Positions 16,314 to 25,295 of a DNA stretch of 64,000 nt are shown in pieces (the stretch's first letter is position 1; the number at the start of each line of letters is the position of its first letter). Both the position numbers and the translations under genes were made by a program. The notes under the pieces were generated by a model. It was not told the DNA's origin and searched no databases. It worked only from the letters and a program-made list of their open reading frames with translations. Source of the stretch: Brevibacterium sp. XM4083 (GTDB taxonomy: Bacteria > Actinomycetota > Actinomycetes > Actinomycetales > Brevibacteriaceae). The stretch covers positions 365,462 to 429,461 of the forward strand of contig NZ_VFYR02000003.1 of assembly GCF_006489205.2 (NCBI RefSeq), written 5' to 3'.

Positions 16314-17111
16314 TCATCGGGGTCCGCTGCGGGCCGCCCCGACCGAGAGGCGGGCGATGTCGCGGAGGACGTTGAGCTCCTCGCTGCCGTCGAGCAGCGA
16401 CTTCAGCTCGGTCGCGGCATTCGTGAGCAGTCCGCGGTAGGCCCCGGCGACGTTGTCGGGTTCGCGGGAGAGCGGATAGGACACGCAGAGCGCGAAGACC
16501 GTGGGCCCGACCGTGAAGGCGACACTCGCCGAGGCGGTCCCCTTGACCCGTGCCTGCTTCGTTGCGTAGAACTCCTGCGGACTGCCCGGTCCGCACAGGG
16601 CGAGCGCCCCGGACCCGCCGTCGACGAGCGGGAGGATCGTGCCGACGCTGCGCGTGACCCGCAGTTCGTGGTCGGCTTCGACGTTGCGCACGCACACGCG
16701 GTCCTCGCCGACGCGGACCCACAGCTGCACGGACTCGCTCGCCCGGGTCCGCAGGTGCTCGAGGACGGAGTTCGTCGTCGCGATGCTCCGCCGCCCGGGG
16801 AACGGCCCGAGTCGCAGCAGACCCGAAGGGTCGCGGACGATGAACCGGTGGGCGCGCAGATCGGCGAGCAGCCGGTAGGTCGTCGACTTCGAGTAGCCGA
16901 GTCGCCGGCACACCTCGGCGGCGGTCAGCGGTGAGTCCTGAAGGGCGGTGAGGATCGCTGCGCTGCGGGCGATGACCCCGACCTCCTGCACTTCACCGGT
17001 CGGCGGGGTCTCCGCGGACCTGCGGTTGCCGCCGTCGGGCGGGTCCGGGTCCGGTCCGGCGCGCACCTCGGCGATGGGGTTCGCCTCTGCCGTGTCGATG
17101 GACCGTGCCAT
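16314..17111 (-). CDS. IclR-family transcriptional regulator
   Basis: A 265-residue IclR-type regulator. The N-terminal winged HTH is at about residues 45-105 (RSAAILTALQDSPLTAAEVCRRLGYSKSTTYRLLADL-type sequence), preceded by a 40-residue disordered extension. The GAF-like effector domain follows, with SVQLWVRVGEDRVCVRNVE and the typical closing region around YRGLLTNAATEL. The ATG at 17111 has GAGGAAGG upstream; longer in-frame extensions are low complexity. It is the promoter-distal gene of the tctC-tctB-tctA run, 38 bases after tctA, and likely senses the substrate of that system. Confidence 0.87.
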   Translation of the reverse strand: MARSIDTAEANPIAEVRAGPDPDPPDGGNRRSAETPPTGEVQEVGVIARSAAILTALQDSPLTAAEVCRRLGYSKSTTYRLLADLRAHRFIVRDPSGLLRLGPFPGRRSIATTNSVLEHLRTRASESVQLWVRVGEDRVCVRNVEADHELRVTRSVGTILPLVDGGSGALALCGPGSPQEFYATKQARVKGTASASVAFTVGPTVFALCVSYPLSREPDNVAGAYRGLLTNAATELKSLLDGSEELNVLRDIARLSVGAARSGPR

Positions 17112-17149
17112 GGGGGCCTTCCTCTCGTGTCTGACGGTGTGCGGTCGGG

Positions 17150-18664
17150 TCAGCCGACGCTGACGTCGGCCAGGAGCTTCCGCCGACGCACCCACCAGCG
17201 GAAGAGGAACGGACCAACGATGCCGGCGAGCATGAGGATGATGATCGCCAGGGACACCGGCCGGGTGAAAAGGGGCGCGATCGAACCGCCGGAGATCTGG
17301 AGCATCCGGCGGAAGTTGTCCTCGAGGAGCGGGACGAGCACGAGCGCGAGGATCGACGGGGCGAGCGGGATGCCGCCCTTCTCCATGAGGTAGCCGATGA
17401 CCCCGAAGATGCCGAGCAGCAGGAGGCCGAAGAGGCTGAATTCGATCGCGTAGGCGCCGATGACGACGAGGACGAGGATCGCGGAGAAGAGGATCTCCTT
17501 GGGCATCTTGAGCAGTTTGACGAAGACGCCGACGAGCGGGAGGTTGAGGATGATGAGCGCGACGTTGCCGATGTACATGCTCGCGATGATCGTCCAGATC
17601 AGCGCCGAATCGTCACGGAAGATCAGCGGTCCCGGCTGGAGCCCGTACATCGTGAAGACGAAGAGGAGCAGCGCCGTCGTCGCCGATCCCGGAATGCCGA
17701 GGCTGAAGAGCGGGATCATCGCCCCGCCGACGCCGGCGTTGTTCGCCGCCTCGGGACCGGCCACGCCTTCGATCGCCCCGTGCCCGAACTCGTGCTTCCG
17801 CCGTGAGATCCGCTTCTCCATGATGTAGGACATGAATGATGCGAGCGACGGCCCGACCCCGGGCAGAACGCCGATGATGAAGCCGAGGACCGACCCGCGC
17901 GCCCACGGTCCCGCCGAGCGCTGCCAGTCCTCCTTCGTCATCCACCTGTCGCTGCCGAAGCTCTGGATCTCCTCCTTCGCTCCGCGCCCGAGGGCGAGGT
18001 TGCGGATCGCCTCGGGGATCGCGAAGAGCGCCATCGCGAAGATCGTGAAGTCGATGCCGTCGGAGAGGAGTCCGATGCCGAAGGTCTGGCGCGGCAGCCC
18101 CGTCTGGAAGTCGAGGCCGATGAGGCCGACGGCCAGCCCGATGAAGATCGAGATGAGCGCCTTGGCCCGGGACCCCGCCGACATCGTCGAGGCGAGGAGC
18201 AGCGCGGTGGCCATGAGGAGGAAGTACTCGGTGGCGCCGAAGTAGTTCGCGAGCTGGACGAGCAGCGGGGAGAGGAAGGTCAGCCCGATGATGGCGAGCG
18301 TGCCGGCGAGGAACGACCCGATCGCCGCGGTCGCGAGCGCGGCTTTGGCCCGACCGCGGCGGGCCATCTCGTAGCCCTCGATCGCCGTCACCGCGCTGGC
18401 GACCTCACCGGGGGTCTTGATGAGGGTCGCGGTGATCGACCCGCCGTACATCGACCCGTAGTAGATGCCGCAGAGGAGGATGAGCCCGTGCACCGGCTCC
18501 ATGCCGAAGGAGACGGGGATGAGGATCGCGATCGCCGAGATCGGTCCGATGCCGGGCAGGACGCCGACGACGGTGCCGAGGAGGACCCCGAGCAGGGCGA
18601 AGGCGAGACTGGCCGGCTGCACCGCTGCGGCGAAACCGCCGGCGAGGTCACCGAGAGTGTCCAT
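17150..18664 (-). CDS. tctA: TctA-type large membrane subunit of the second TTT transporter
   Basis: A 504-residue permease with the TctA signatures GTVVGVLPGIGPISAIAILIP, YYGSMYGGSITATLIKTPGEVASAVTAIEGY, GVLPGVGPSLASFMSYIMEK, GPEAANNAGVGGAMIPLFSLGIPGS-type loop and GLQPGPLIF, and about 12 hydrophobic helices. It is paralogous to the TctA at 10.6-12.1 kb but clearly diverged. The ATG at 18664 (MDTLGD) follows GAGGGAGGCAC; the frame upstream overlaps tctB. Imports a carboxylate together with TctB and TctC upstream. Confidence 0.93.
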   Translation of the reverse strand: MDTLGDLAGGFAAAVQPASLAFALLGVLLGTVVGVLPGIGPISAIAILIPVSFGMEPVHGLILLCGIYYGSMYGGSITATLIKTPGEVASAVTAIEGYEMARRGRAKAALATAAIGSFLAGTLAIIGLTFLSPLLVQLANYFGATEYFLLMATALLLASTMSAGSRAKALISIFIGLAVGLIGLDFQTGLPRQTFGIGLLSDGIDFTIFAMALFAIPEAIRNLALGRGAKEEIQSFGSDRWMTKEDWQRSAGPWARGSVLGFIIGVLPGVGPSLASFMSYIMEKRISRRKHEFGHGAIEGVAGPEAANNAGVGGAMIPLFSLGIPGSATTALLLFVFTMYGLQPGPLIFRDDSALIWTIIASMYIGNVALIILNLPLVGVFVKLLKMPKEILFSAILVLVVIGAYAIEFSLFGLLLLGIFGVIGYLMEKGGIPLAPSILALVLVPLLEDNFRRMLQISGGSIAPLFTRPVSLAIIILMLAGIVGPFLFRWWVRRRKLLADVSVG

Positions 18665-18678
18665 GTCCGTGCCTCCCT

Positions 18679-19272
18679 CTACCCTAGGATTCCCACGGGC
18701 AGGTAGACCTGCAGCCCGTAGACGAAGGCGACGTAGATGATGACGGAGAAGAGCACCGAGTAGAGGAGGTTGCGGATCCACTTCTCCGGGGCGTAGAGGC
18801 TCGTCACCGTCATGAGGAAGGCCGCCGTCGAGAGGAGGAAGCCGACGGGAATGACGATCGCGAGGTAGACGAAGAAGAGCGCGAACTGGAGCACGACCCT
18901 GCGGGCCGGCGGGTCCTCGGGCGCGGGGAGGACGACGCCCGAGGCGGGTTCAGGCTCCTTGTCGCCGGGGGCCGTGTCTGCAGGCGTCGCGTCTGCGGCT
19001 GTCGTGTCGCCGGGCCCTGTGTCTGCCCTGGTCGCGTCCACAGCCGTCGCATCTGCCCTGGTCGTGCCCGCGGCCGTCCTCCTCCCCTGCCACAGGGCCT
19101 GACCGGCGAGGAAGAGACCAAGGATGATCAGTCCTGCCCCGACGATCGCCGGGAACGTCCGCGGCGTGACGATGTCGGACGTCTCCTGGATGGAGAACGT
19201 CGCGAGGTAGTAGATCACGCCGATGACGGCGACGACGACCCCGGTGACGAGGTCGCGCCTCGTCGCGGTCAT
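18679..19272 (-). CDS. tctB: TctB-type small membrane subunit with degenerate repeat linker
   Basis: A 197-residue protein with two hydrophobic hairpins (residues 8-27 and 41-62; then 127-150 and 158-190), as in TctB. Between them, residues 67-108 form a Thr/Ala/Asp-rich linker made of degenerate pentapeptide-like repeats (TRADA, TRADT, TAADA, TPADT), unusual for the family. The ATG overlaps the tctC stop (ATGA), so the subunits are coupled. Confidence 0.85.
   Translation of the reverse strand: MTATRRDLVTGVVVAVIGVIYYLATFSIQETSDIVTPRTFPAIVGAGLIILGLFLAGQALWQGRRTAAGTTRADATAVDATRADTGPGDTTAADATPADTAPGDKEPEPASGVVLPAPEDPPARRVVLQFALFFVYLAIVIPVGFLLSTAAFLMTVTSLYAPEKWIRNLLYSVLFSVIIYVAFVYGLQVYLPVGILG
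18949..19074 (-). repeat. Degenerate repeats in the TctB cytoplasmic linker
   Basis: The DNA for residues 67-108 of TctB consists of related 15-base-like units (forms of GTCTGCCCTGGTCGCGTC) giving a Thr-Ala-Asp-rich segment. It looks like a decaying minisatellite in a region with no structural constraint. Confidence 0.5.
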
Positions 19273-20342
19273 TTCTCCGAACCGATGCCGGTGGCCTTGA
19301 CACCCTCGTCGACGGTGGTCGCGGCCTCCTTGACGTAGGCCTGCGCGTCCTCGCCGGTCTTGAACTCCGGTGCCCATTGGTTCTTCTTGACCGTGTCCTC
19401 CCAGGTGGGTGACGTGCTCATCTCCTCGAGCGTCGTCGCCCAGTAGTCGACGGCGGTCTGCGGCATGTCCGCGGGACCGTAGACCCCGCGCCAATTGCCC
19501 AAGGTCACGTCGTACCCGGAGTCCTTCGCCGTCGGCACCGTGTCGAAGGGAGCCGCCAGCGGCTGCTCGGCGAACGTGACGAGGGGGACGATGTCGCCGG
19601 CTTCGAGCACGGACCGGAACTCGCTGAGCCCGGCGATCGCGACCTTCGCATCGCCGTTGAGCATCGCCGTCGTCTGTTCGCCGCCGCCGTCGTAGTTGAC
19701 GAAGTTGACGTCGGCGGGCTTGACCCCGGCGGCCTGGGCGAAGAGCGCGAACGGCAGCGTGTCGTCACCGGCTGCGGCGACGGTGACCTTCTGCGGGTCG
19801 TCCTTGAGCGCGGCGACGAGGTCCTCGAGGTTCTGGATGTCGCCGTCCTTCGGGCCCACGACCATGAAGTCCTCGACGTAGAGCGTGGCGATGAGAGTGG
19901 CATCCTCCGGGCCGTACTCGCACAGTCCCCGCGCCTTCATCGTCTGGCTCGCCAGCGACGTGATCGCGATCTGATCGTCCTTGCCCTTGTCCTGCTGCAT
20001 CATCGTCGTCAGCCACGAGCAGCCCGTGCCGCCCGGCCGGTTCTGCACCGGCAGCGGCGAGGTGACGAGTTCGTCGCGCTGCAGCGCCTCGACGACGGCG
20101 CGTGCGGTCGTGTCCCATCCTGATCCGGGTTCGGCCGGGGCCGTCACCGTCACCGGGCCGCTCGGGTAGTCCCCGCTCTCGCCGGGCGGCTGCGCCTTGC
20201 CCTGGCACCCCGAGAGGACGAGCGCGGTCGCTGCCACCGCGGCACCGATCCCCGCCCAGCGTGTCCTTCCCCGCCTCATCGCCGAGGCGGTCGCCGCGCC
20301 GCCCGTCGTTCCTGTCTGACCTGAGATCTCCGTTGATCGCAT
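19269..20342 (-). CDS. tctC: TctC-type substrate-binding lipoprotein of the second TTT transporter
   Basis: A 357-residue periplasmic-type binding protein. The signal peptide is long (about 45 residues, with a twin-Arg-rich n-region MRRGRTRW) and ends in the lipobox LSGC. The mature protein opens with SGPVTVTAPAEPGSGWDTTARAVVEAL, then PVQNRPGGTG, typical of TctC. The ATG at 20342 lies 5 bases after GAAGGAG; the GTG at 20348 overlaps that site and is rejected. First gene of the tctC-tctB-tctA-iclR unit; CaiB and lyase genes lie just upstream on the same strand. Confidence 0.88.
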   Translation of the reverse strand: MRSTEISGQTGTTGGAATASAMRRGRTRWAGIGAAVAATALVLSGCQGKAQPPGESGDYPSGPVTVTAPAEPGSGWDTTARAVVEALQRDELVTSPLPVQNRPGGTGCSWLTTMMQQDKGKDDQIAITSLASQTMKARGLCEYGPEDATLIATLYVEDFMVVGPKDGDIQNLEDLVAALKDDPQKVTVAAAGDDTLPFALFAQAAGVKPADVNFVNYDGGGEQTTAMLNGDAKVAIAGLSEFRSVLEAGDIVPLVTFAEQPLAAPFDTVPTAKDSGYDVTLGNWRGVYGPADMPQTAVDYWATTLEEMSTSPTWEDTVKKNQWAPEFKTGEDAQAYVKEAATTVDEGVKATGIGSEK

Positions 20343-20447
20343 TGTCACTCCTTCACCGGCTGCAGTTGCCTGCAGTGCCCTTTCTTCTTCCGTCTGCGTG
20401 CGGACCTCTGTCGGCGGAAGCCCCGCGGTCGCGGAACCCGTCGCGGG

Positions 20448-21737
20448 TCATGGCGACTGCACCTCCGCCTCGGTGCGCTCGGGTGCGTCCTCGCTGCCGG
20501 CGAGGTCATCGTCGCCGTCACCGGCCGCCGCGTGCGCTCGCGTGCTCGGGTGCTCGGCCTCAGCGCCGGGCACCGGCTCCTCCGGGTTCTGGTCGCGGTA
20601 GATCCCGTTGTGCTCCCCCGGGGCGGGCACGTCGCTGCGCTTCGGCAGATGCACACCGTCGAAGGTCAGCGGCAACAGCGGGACGTCGACGCGCTCTCCG
20701 GTCGGCAGCGCCGTGGCCGCCAGCGCCCCGGAGGCGACGAGGTGGGGGTCGGCGGTGAGATCGGCGGGCGTGTTGACGGGAGCGACCGGGAGGCCGCGCC
20801 GAGTGCACTTCTCGACGATCTCGTCGAGGCTGAGGTGGGACAGCGCGGCCTGGAGGACGCGGTGGATCCGGTCGCGATTGTCGACGCGCCCCTGATTGTC
20901 AGCCAGGGCGGGGTCATCGGCGAGCTCGGTGAGTCCGAACTCGTCGCAGAGGTCACGCCACTGTCCGTCGCTGACGGCGGCGACGAAGACCTGGCTGTCG
21001 TCCCGGTCGCGGAAGATGTCGTAGACCGCCCAGGTCGCCCGCCGGGTGGGCATCGGCCGCAGCGGTTCGTCGCTCAGCTGCGCTTGGGCCATGTGGGTGC
21101 CGACGAGGAACGCGTTGTTCTCGAAGAGCGCGGAGTTGACGACCTGCCCGTAGCCGGTCCGCTCCCGAACCCGCAGCGCCGAGAGGATCCCGATGACCCC
21201 GAACATGCCGCCCATGATGTCGTTGACGCTCGCCCCCGCGCGCAGGGGCTGGCCGGGCGGTCCGGTCATGAAGGCGAGACCGCCGAGCATCTGGACGACC
21301 TCGTCGAGGGCGGTCCGCTCACCGTAGGGGCCGGTGAGGAAGCCCTTGAGCGAGCAGCAGATGAGTCGCGGATTGCGCGCGGCGAGCTCCTCATAGCCGA
21401 AGCCCAGGGACTCCATGCGCCCGACGCGGAAGTTCTCGAGGACGACGTCGGCGGAGTCGATGAGGGTGAGTGCGATGTCACGGTCGGCCGCCTCGGCGAT
21501 GTCGAGTTGGACGCTGCGCTTGTTGCGGTTGAACGCGGGGAAGAGTCCTGAACCCGAACCCGGGAGGTAGCGGGTCTTGTCGCCGCCTCCGCGGGGTTCG
21601 ATCTTGATGACCTCGGCGCCGAGGTCGGCGAGGATCATCCCGCAGCTCGGCCCCATGACCATGTGGGAGAACTCGATGACGCGGATGCCGTCGAGCGGCA
21701 GCGGTTCGGGGCTCGTGGTCGTGTCCTCTGCGCTCAT
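20448..21737 (-). CDS. CaiB/BaiF (family III) CoA-transferase
   Basis: A 429-residue family III CoA-transferase. Conserved blocks: IRVIEFSHMVMGPSCGMILADLGAEV-type N-terminus, FNRNKRSVQLDI (69-80), ENFRVGRMESLGFGYEEL, the catalytic Asp173 in GASVNDIMGGMFG, and RTGYGQVVNSALFENN. The last 35 residues are acidic and low complexity. It lies between the TTT transporter genes and an HMG-CoA-lyase-like gene, so it probably activates the imported acid to its CoA thioester for cleavage by the lyase. No strong AAGGAG precedes the ATG; the 12-base gap to the lyase gene suggests coupling. Confidence 0.86.
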   Translation of the reverse strand: MSAEDTTTSPEPLPLDGIRVIEFSHMVMGPSCGMILADLGAEVIKIEPRGGGDKTRYLPGSGSGLFPAFNRNKRSVQLDIAEAADRDIALTLIDSADVVLENFRVGRMESLGFGYEELAARNPRLICCSLKGFLTGPYGERTALDEVVQMLGGLAFMTGPPGQPLRAGASVNDIMGGMFGVIGILSALRVRERTGYGQVVNSALFENNAFLVGTHMAQAQLSDEPLRPMPTRRATWAVYDIFRDRDDSQVFVAAVSDGQWRDLCDEFGLTELADDPALADNQGRVDNRDRIHRVLQAALSHLSLDEIVEKCTRRGLPVAPVNTPADLTADPHLVASGALAATALPTGERVDVPLLPLTFDGVHLPKRSDVPAPGEHNGIYRDQNPEEPVPGAEAEHPSTRAHAAAGDGDDDLAGSEDAPERTEAEVQSP

Positions 21738-21749
21738 GGCTCGCCCCGC

Positions 21750-22670
21750 TCAGCTCGTCAGGTTCGCGGGAACCGCGGGGATCTGGGACAGGCTCGAGGT
21801 GAGGTCGTGGCCGACGGCCGCGGTCAGCGGCGTGCGGACCTGGGCGAGCGCGTCGACGTCGATGCCGGTGGCGACCCCTTCGCGGTGGAGGAGGTGGACG
21901 AGGTCGTCGGTGCCGATGTTGCCGGCGGCTCCGGGGGCGAACGGGCATCCGCCGAGGCCGCCCATGGCGGCGTCGAAGTTCTCGATGCCGAGGTCGAGGG
22001 CGGTGATGACGTTGGCCATGCCGAAGTTGTACGTGTCGTGGAGGTGGAGGCTGACCGGCTTGCCGGGGAAGGCGTCCATGACCGCCGAGGTGTTCGCGGC
22101 CACGAGCGAGGGGTTGGCGTTGCCGATGGTGTCGGCGACTCCGATGCTGTGCGCGCCGGCGTCGACGAAGGGACGGAGGACCTCGACGAGGCGGCCGGCG
22201 TCGGTGATGCCGTCGAAGGGGCAGATGAAGCTCACGGCCGTCGTGATGTCCCAGCGCAGTCCATGTTCGGTGGCGTAGTCGGCGGCGGCGAGCAGGCGTT
22301 CGGTGGCCTGCGCGATCGGAGCGTCGGAGTTCGCCTGCGAATGGCCTTCGGAGGCGGAGACGACGAGTTTGATGTTCTTCGCCCCGGCATCGACGGCCCG
22401 CTGTGCCCCTTTGAGATTGAAGACGAGGGTGAAGAACTCGACGCCCTGGTCCTCATAGGGCTGGAGGCGACGCAGCACATCGTCGGTGTCGGCCATCTGC
22501 GGGACCTTCTTCGGGTTGACGAAGGAGCCGACCTCGAGCTGGGTGAGGCCTGCGGCGATGAGCCGTTCGGCGAGTTCGACCTTGACGTCGGTGGGCACGA
22601 TGGTCGACTCGATCTGGAGGCCGTCGCGCAGCGTCGTATCGAGGATGTGAACCGCGGTCGGCCGAACCAT
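21750..22670 (-). CDS. HMG-CoA lyase-like enzyme (DRE-TIM metallolyase)
   Basis: A 306-residue TIM-barrel lyase of the HMG-CoA lyase/citramalyl-CoA lyase group. Metal and active-site motifs are LDTTLRDGLQ (10-19), VSFICPFDG (146-154), the His pair 209/211 in LHLHDTYNFGMAN, and Cys242 in GGLGGCPFAPGAAGN, the signature cysteine loop. It would cleave a 3-hydroxy-3-methyl-acyl-CoA to acetyl-CoA or pyruvate plus a second product. ATG 22670 has AAGGAG 6 bases upstream. Position next to CaiB and the TTT genes makes 3-hydroxy-3-methylglutarate, citramalate or a homologue a reasonable substrate guess. Confidence 0.86.
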   Translation of the reverse strand: MVRPTAVHILDTTLRDGLQIESTIVPTDVKVELAERLIAAGLTQLEVGSFVNPKKVPQMADTDDVLRRLQPYEDQGVEFFTLVFNLKGAQRAVDAGAKNIKLVVSASEGHSQANSDAPIAQATERLLAAADYATEHGLRWDITTAVSFICPFDGITDAGRLVEVLRPFVDAGAHSIGVADTIGNANPSLVAANTSAVMDAFPGKPVSLHLHDTYNFGMANVITALDLGIENFDAAMGGLGGCPFAPGAAGNIGTDDLVHLLHREGVATGIDVDALAQVRTPLTAAVGHDLTSSLSQIPAVPANLTS

Positions 22671-22885
22671 GAGACTCCTTCGGGGTGGCTCCCGGTCAGC
22701 GGGACGGCCGGCCGGGATGCCTGGTGCTGCACGCACCGTTGCGTGCTGTTGTCAGGGATACCATAGCCCCGCGCGCACGGGGAAGAAGCAGCGGTCGGTA
22801 TGTGAGAGCGAAAGGGAAACTCATCGACGCAGTTCCCGTTTTTCGGGAATGGTCGCGGCACTCAGCGTCGGGTGCCGACGGTCGC

Positions 22886-23422
22886 TCAGCGTTGGGGACG
22901 GTAGTCGAGGACGACGGCGCCGGATCCGAGTTCGGTCCGCCCTGTGAGTTCGAGGTCGAGTCGCGGCTCGAGGCCCGCGAAGAGGTAGGGTCCGTGTCCG
23001 GCGACGCGGGGGTGGATGACGAACTGGTACTCGTCGATGAGTCCCAGCTGTGCCAGCGCTGCCGGCAGGGTCACGCCGCCGACGGCGATGCCGTCGGTCG
23101 AGTCGGCCTTGAGGCGTTCGATCTCCGTCCTCAGGTCACCGGTGATGAGCTGCGAGTTCCAGCCGACCTCGGTGCGGGTGGAGGAGACGACGAACTTCCG
23201 TGCGGCATTGATCGCCTGGACGAACGAATCCTCGGCGATCTCGGGTGCAGGGTTTCGCCAGGCCGCTTCCATCATCTCGTAGGTGGTCCGGCCGAAGAGG
23301 AGGCCGTCGGCGCAGAGGAGGTTCTCGGCGTGATGGCGGTGGAGCTCCTCGTCGACGACACCCTCGCGGTGGTCGACGCAGCCGTCGAGGGTGACGTTGA
23401 TGGCGTAGCGCAGCGCGGCCAT
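22886..23422 (-). CDS. RibD C-terminal-like dihydrofolate reductase family protein
   Basis: A 178-residue protein of the RibD C-terminal/dihydrofolate-reductase-like fold (YwjB/YyaP type). Typical features: LRYAINVTLDGCVDHREG at the N-terminus, LLFGRTTYEMMEAAW, FVVSSTRTEVGWNSQLI, IAVGGVTLPAALAQLGLIDEYQFVIHPRVAGHG. These are stand-alone reductases of mostly unknown substrate. The ATG at 23422 is four bases after the stop of the CaiB gene upstream (23427), so it may share its transcript. A paralogue is at 57902-58468. Confidence 0.8.
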   Translation of the reverse strand: MAALRYAINVTLDGCVDHREGVVDEELHRHHAENLLCADGLLFGRTTYEMMEAAWRNPAPEIAEDSFVQAINAARKFVVSSTRTEVGWNSQLITGDLRTEIERLKADSTDGIAVGGVTLPAALAQLGLIDEYQFVIHPRVAGHGPYLFAGLEPRLDLELTGRTELGSGAVVLDYRPQR

Positions 23423-23426
23423 GGGC

Positions 23427-24701
23427 TCAGTCCGCGTCCGTCGGTTCGGTGGTGCCGCCGTCGTCCGGGCGGCTGAGTCCGAGCCAGGCGAGGACTTCAT
23501 CCGTGTGTTCGCCGAGGTCGGGGCCGAGGTGATCGATCGGCAGCGAGGCGGTGCCGATGACCGGGGTGATCCCGGGGAAGGCGACGTCGGTCAGCGTCTC
23601 CTCGCCGGTGGAGACGTCGAGGTGCTGGATCATTCCGCGGGCGCGCAGCTGGTCGTCGGCGACGAGGTCCTCGGCCGTGTAGATCGGTCCCGCGGGCACT
23701 CCGGCGGCGTCGAGGACGGCGACGACGTCGTCGACCTCGCGGGTCGCGCACCAGGCGCCGATCGCCTCGTCGAGTTCGTCGCGCCTGGCCCACCGTCCCG
23801 CATTGGTCTGCAGGTCGGGGTCATCGCCGAGATCGGGGCGGTCGATCGCGGCCATGAGGCGGGTGAAGATGCCGTCCCCGTTGCCGGCGATGACGACGGA
23901 CTTCCCGCCGGCGCAGAGGTAGCCGTTCGACGGCGCGATGCCCTCCATGCGGCCGCCGGTCCGGGTCCTCACCTCGCCGAAGGCGGAGTAGTCGGGCACG
24001 AGGGACTCCATGACGGAGAACATCGCCTCGTTGAGCGCGACGTCGACCGTGCGGTCGGCCAGCGGGCCCTCCCCTTCGAAGCCGGTCTCGGACCCGACGA
24101 CCGCCTCGGCGGCGCCGTGGATCCTCTGCTGCTGACGGTCGAAGAGCATCATCACGGCGCCGAAGGCTGCCTGCATGCCCGCGATCGAATCGCCGATCGA
24201 GACGCCCACACGCACCGGCGGGCGGTCGGGATCGCCGACGAGTTCGCGGAAGCCGGAGTATCCCTCGGCGACGGCGGCGAAGCCCGGGCGCGCGGACAGC
24301 GGGCCGGTCTGACCGAATGCGGAGATGCGCACGAGGATGAGTTCGGGGTTGACCTCTTCGAGGACGTCGGGGCCGATCCCCCACTTCTCCAGGGTGCCGG
24401 GGCGGAAGTTCTCGAGGACGATGTCGGAGCGGCGGACGAGTTCGAGCACGGCCTCCCGTCCCGCCTCGGTGCGGAGGTCGAGGGTGACGGACTTCTTGTT
24501 GCGGTTGATCGTGCGGTAGAGCATCGACGTCGTGCCGGCCGTCAGGCGCCAGTTGCGCAGTTCGTCACCGGTGCCGGGACGCTCGACCTTGATGACCTCG
24601 GCGCCGAAGTCCGCGAGCATGCGCCCGGCGGTCGGCGCGGCGATGTAGTTGCCGAGTTCGAGGACTCGCACTCCGTCGAGCGGGAGGCGTCTGGTGGTCA
24701 T
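23427..24701 (-). CDS. CaiB/BaiF (family III) CoA-transferase
   Basis: A 424-residue CoA-transferase, the third CaiB protein of the window. Conserved: GVRVLELGNYIAAPTAGRMLADFGAEV-type start (10-36), INRNKKSVTLDLR (65-77), ENFRPGTLEKWGIG, and catalytic Asp171 in VSIGDSIAGMQAAFG. It has an insertion around residues 190-215 relative to the other two (QQRIHGAAEAVVGSETGFEG). GGAG lies 6 bases before the ATG. It opens the minus-strand run that continues into the RibD-like gene; the HMG-CoA-lyase/TTT unit lies about 200 bases further on. Confidence 0.86.
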   Translation of the reverse strand: MTTRRLPLDGVRVLELGNYIAAPTAGRMLADFGAEVIKVERPGTGDELRNWRLTAGTTSMLYRTINRNKKSVTLDLRTEAGREAVLELVRRSDIVLENFRPGTLEKWGIGPDVLEEVNPELILVRISAFGQTGPLSARPGFAAVAEGYSGFRELVGDPDRPPVRVGVSIGDSIAGMQAAFGAVMMLFDRQQQRIHGAAEAVVGSETGFEGEGPLADRTVDVALNEAMFSVMESLVPDYSAFGEVRTRTGGRMEGIAPSNGYLCAGGKSVVIAGNGDGIFTRLMAAIDRPDLGDDPDLQTNAGRWARRDELDEAIGAWCATREVDDVVAVLDAAGVPAGPIYTAEDLVADDQLRARGMIQHLDVSTGEETLTDVAFPGITPVIGTASLPIDHLGPDLGEHTDEVLAWLGLSRPDDGGTTEPTDAD

Positions 24702-24928
24702 GGGAGGCTCCTGTTCTCGGGCGGCCGCGACAGGCACCGCCGGGCGAACGATGGTCGCTTGACCTCCCATAGTGCCAGGTCATGGTCGCGGGCGCGGAGT
24801 CCTGCGTGTCCGCAAACTCAGAGTTCGATGAGTATTGCACAAACCTCCTTGCCGAATCGGAGGAGACGGCCAAGACTGACGAACATGTCGCGCAGTGCGA
24901 CGGTTCGGCACCAGAGAAGGAGTGGGAC

Positions 24929-25210
24929 ATGACTTCGGAGAACTTCGGCAACGGCGGCTTCAACTCCGAGCAGGGGCAGGATCCGCAGGAGTCACAGCAG
25001 GGCCACCCGGGTCCGGGCAGCCAGTCCGAGTTCGGCGAGCAGGACACCGGCGGGCAGCCGCAGGGCGACCGCGGCGGGGTCGGCGGCCTCGACGGGCAGC
25101 AGGCGGGCCGCCCCGAAGGCGATGGCCTCGGCGACGGGCAGGACCGTCGACGCCTCGAGGAGAGCGAGGACGAGGGATTCGGCGGGACGCAGCAGCCTGA
25201 GACCGACTGA
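24929..25210 (+). CDS. Small acidic Gly/Gln-rich disordered protein
   Basis: A 93-residue product starting at the ATG preceded by AAGGAGTGGGAC. It is rich in Gly, Gln, Asp and Glu (for example QGQDPQESQQGHPGPGSQSE and GGVGGLDGQQAGRPEGDG), with no hydrophobic core, no cysteine and no signal peptide: probably intrinsically disordered. Good codon usage, a good ribosome site and a strong terminator right after it (25236-25269) support a real gene. Similar short glycine/glutamine-rich proteins occur in actinobacteria, sometimes stress-induced, but I recognise no family. It stands alone between two minus-strand units. Confidence 0.65.
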   Translation: MTSENFGNGGFNSEQGQDPQESQQGHPGPGSQSEFGEQDTGGQPQGDRGGVGGLDGQQAGRPEGDGLGDGQDRRRLEESEDEGFGGTQQPETD

Positions 25211-25235
25211 CGCCGCACTCACTCGATCCGGGACC

Positions 25236-25269
25236 GATGGGTGGGGTCTCTTCGGAGACCCCACCCATC
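25236..25269. terminator. Bidirectional hairpin terminator
   Basis: A perfect 15-bp stem (GATGGGTGGGGTCTC, 25236-25250, and its complement 25255-25269) closes on the stable tetraloop TTCG. It sits between the small plus-strand gene and the convergent BKACE gene and would stop transcription in both directions. Confidence 0.85.
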
Positions 25270-25295
25270 GCCGTCTCATCGGGGTCTGAGCCGGG

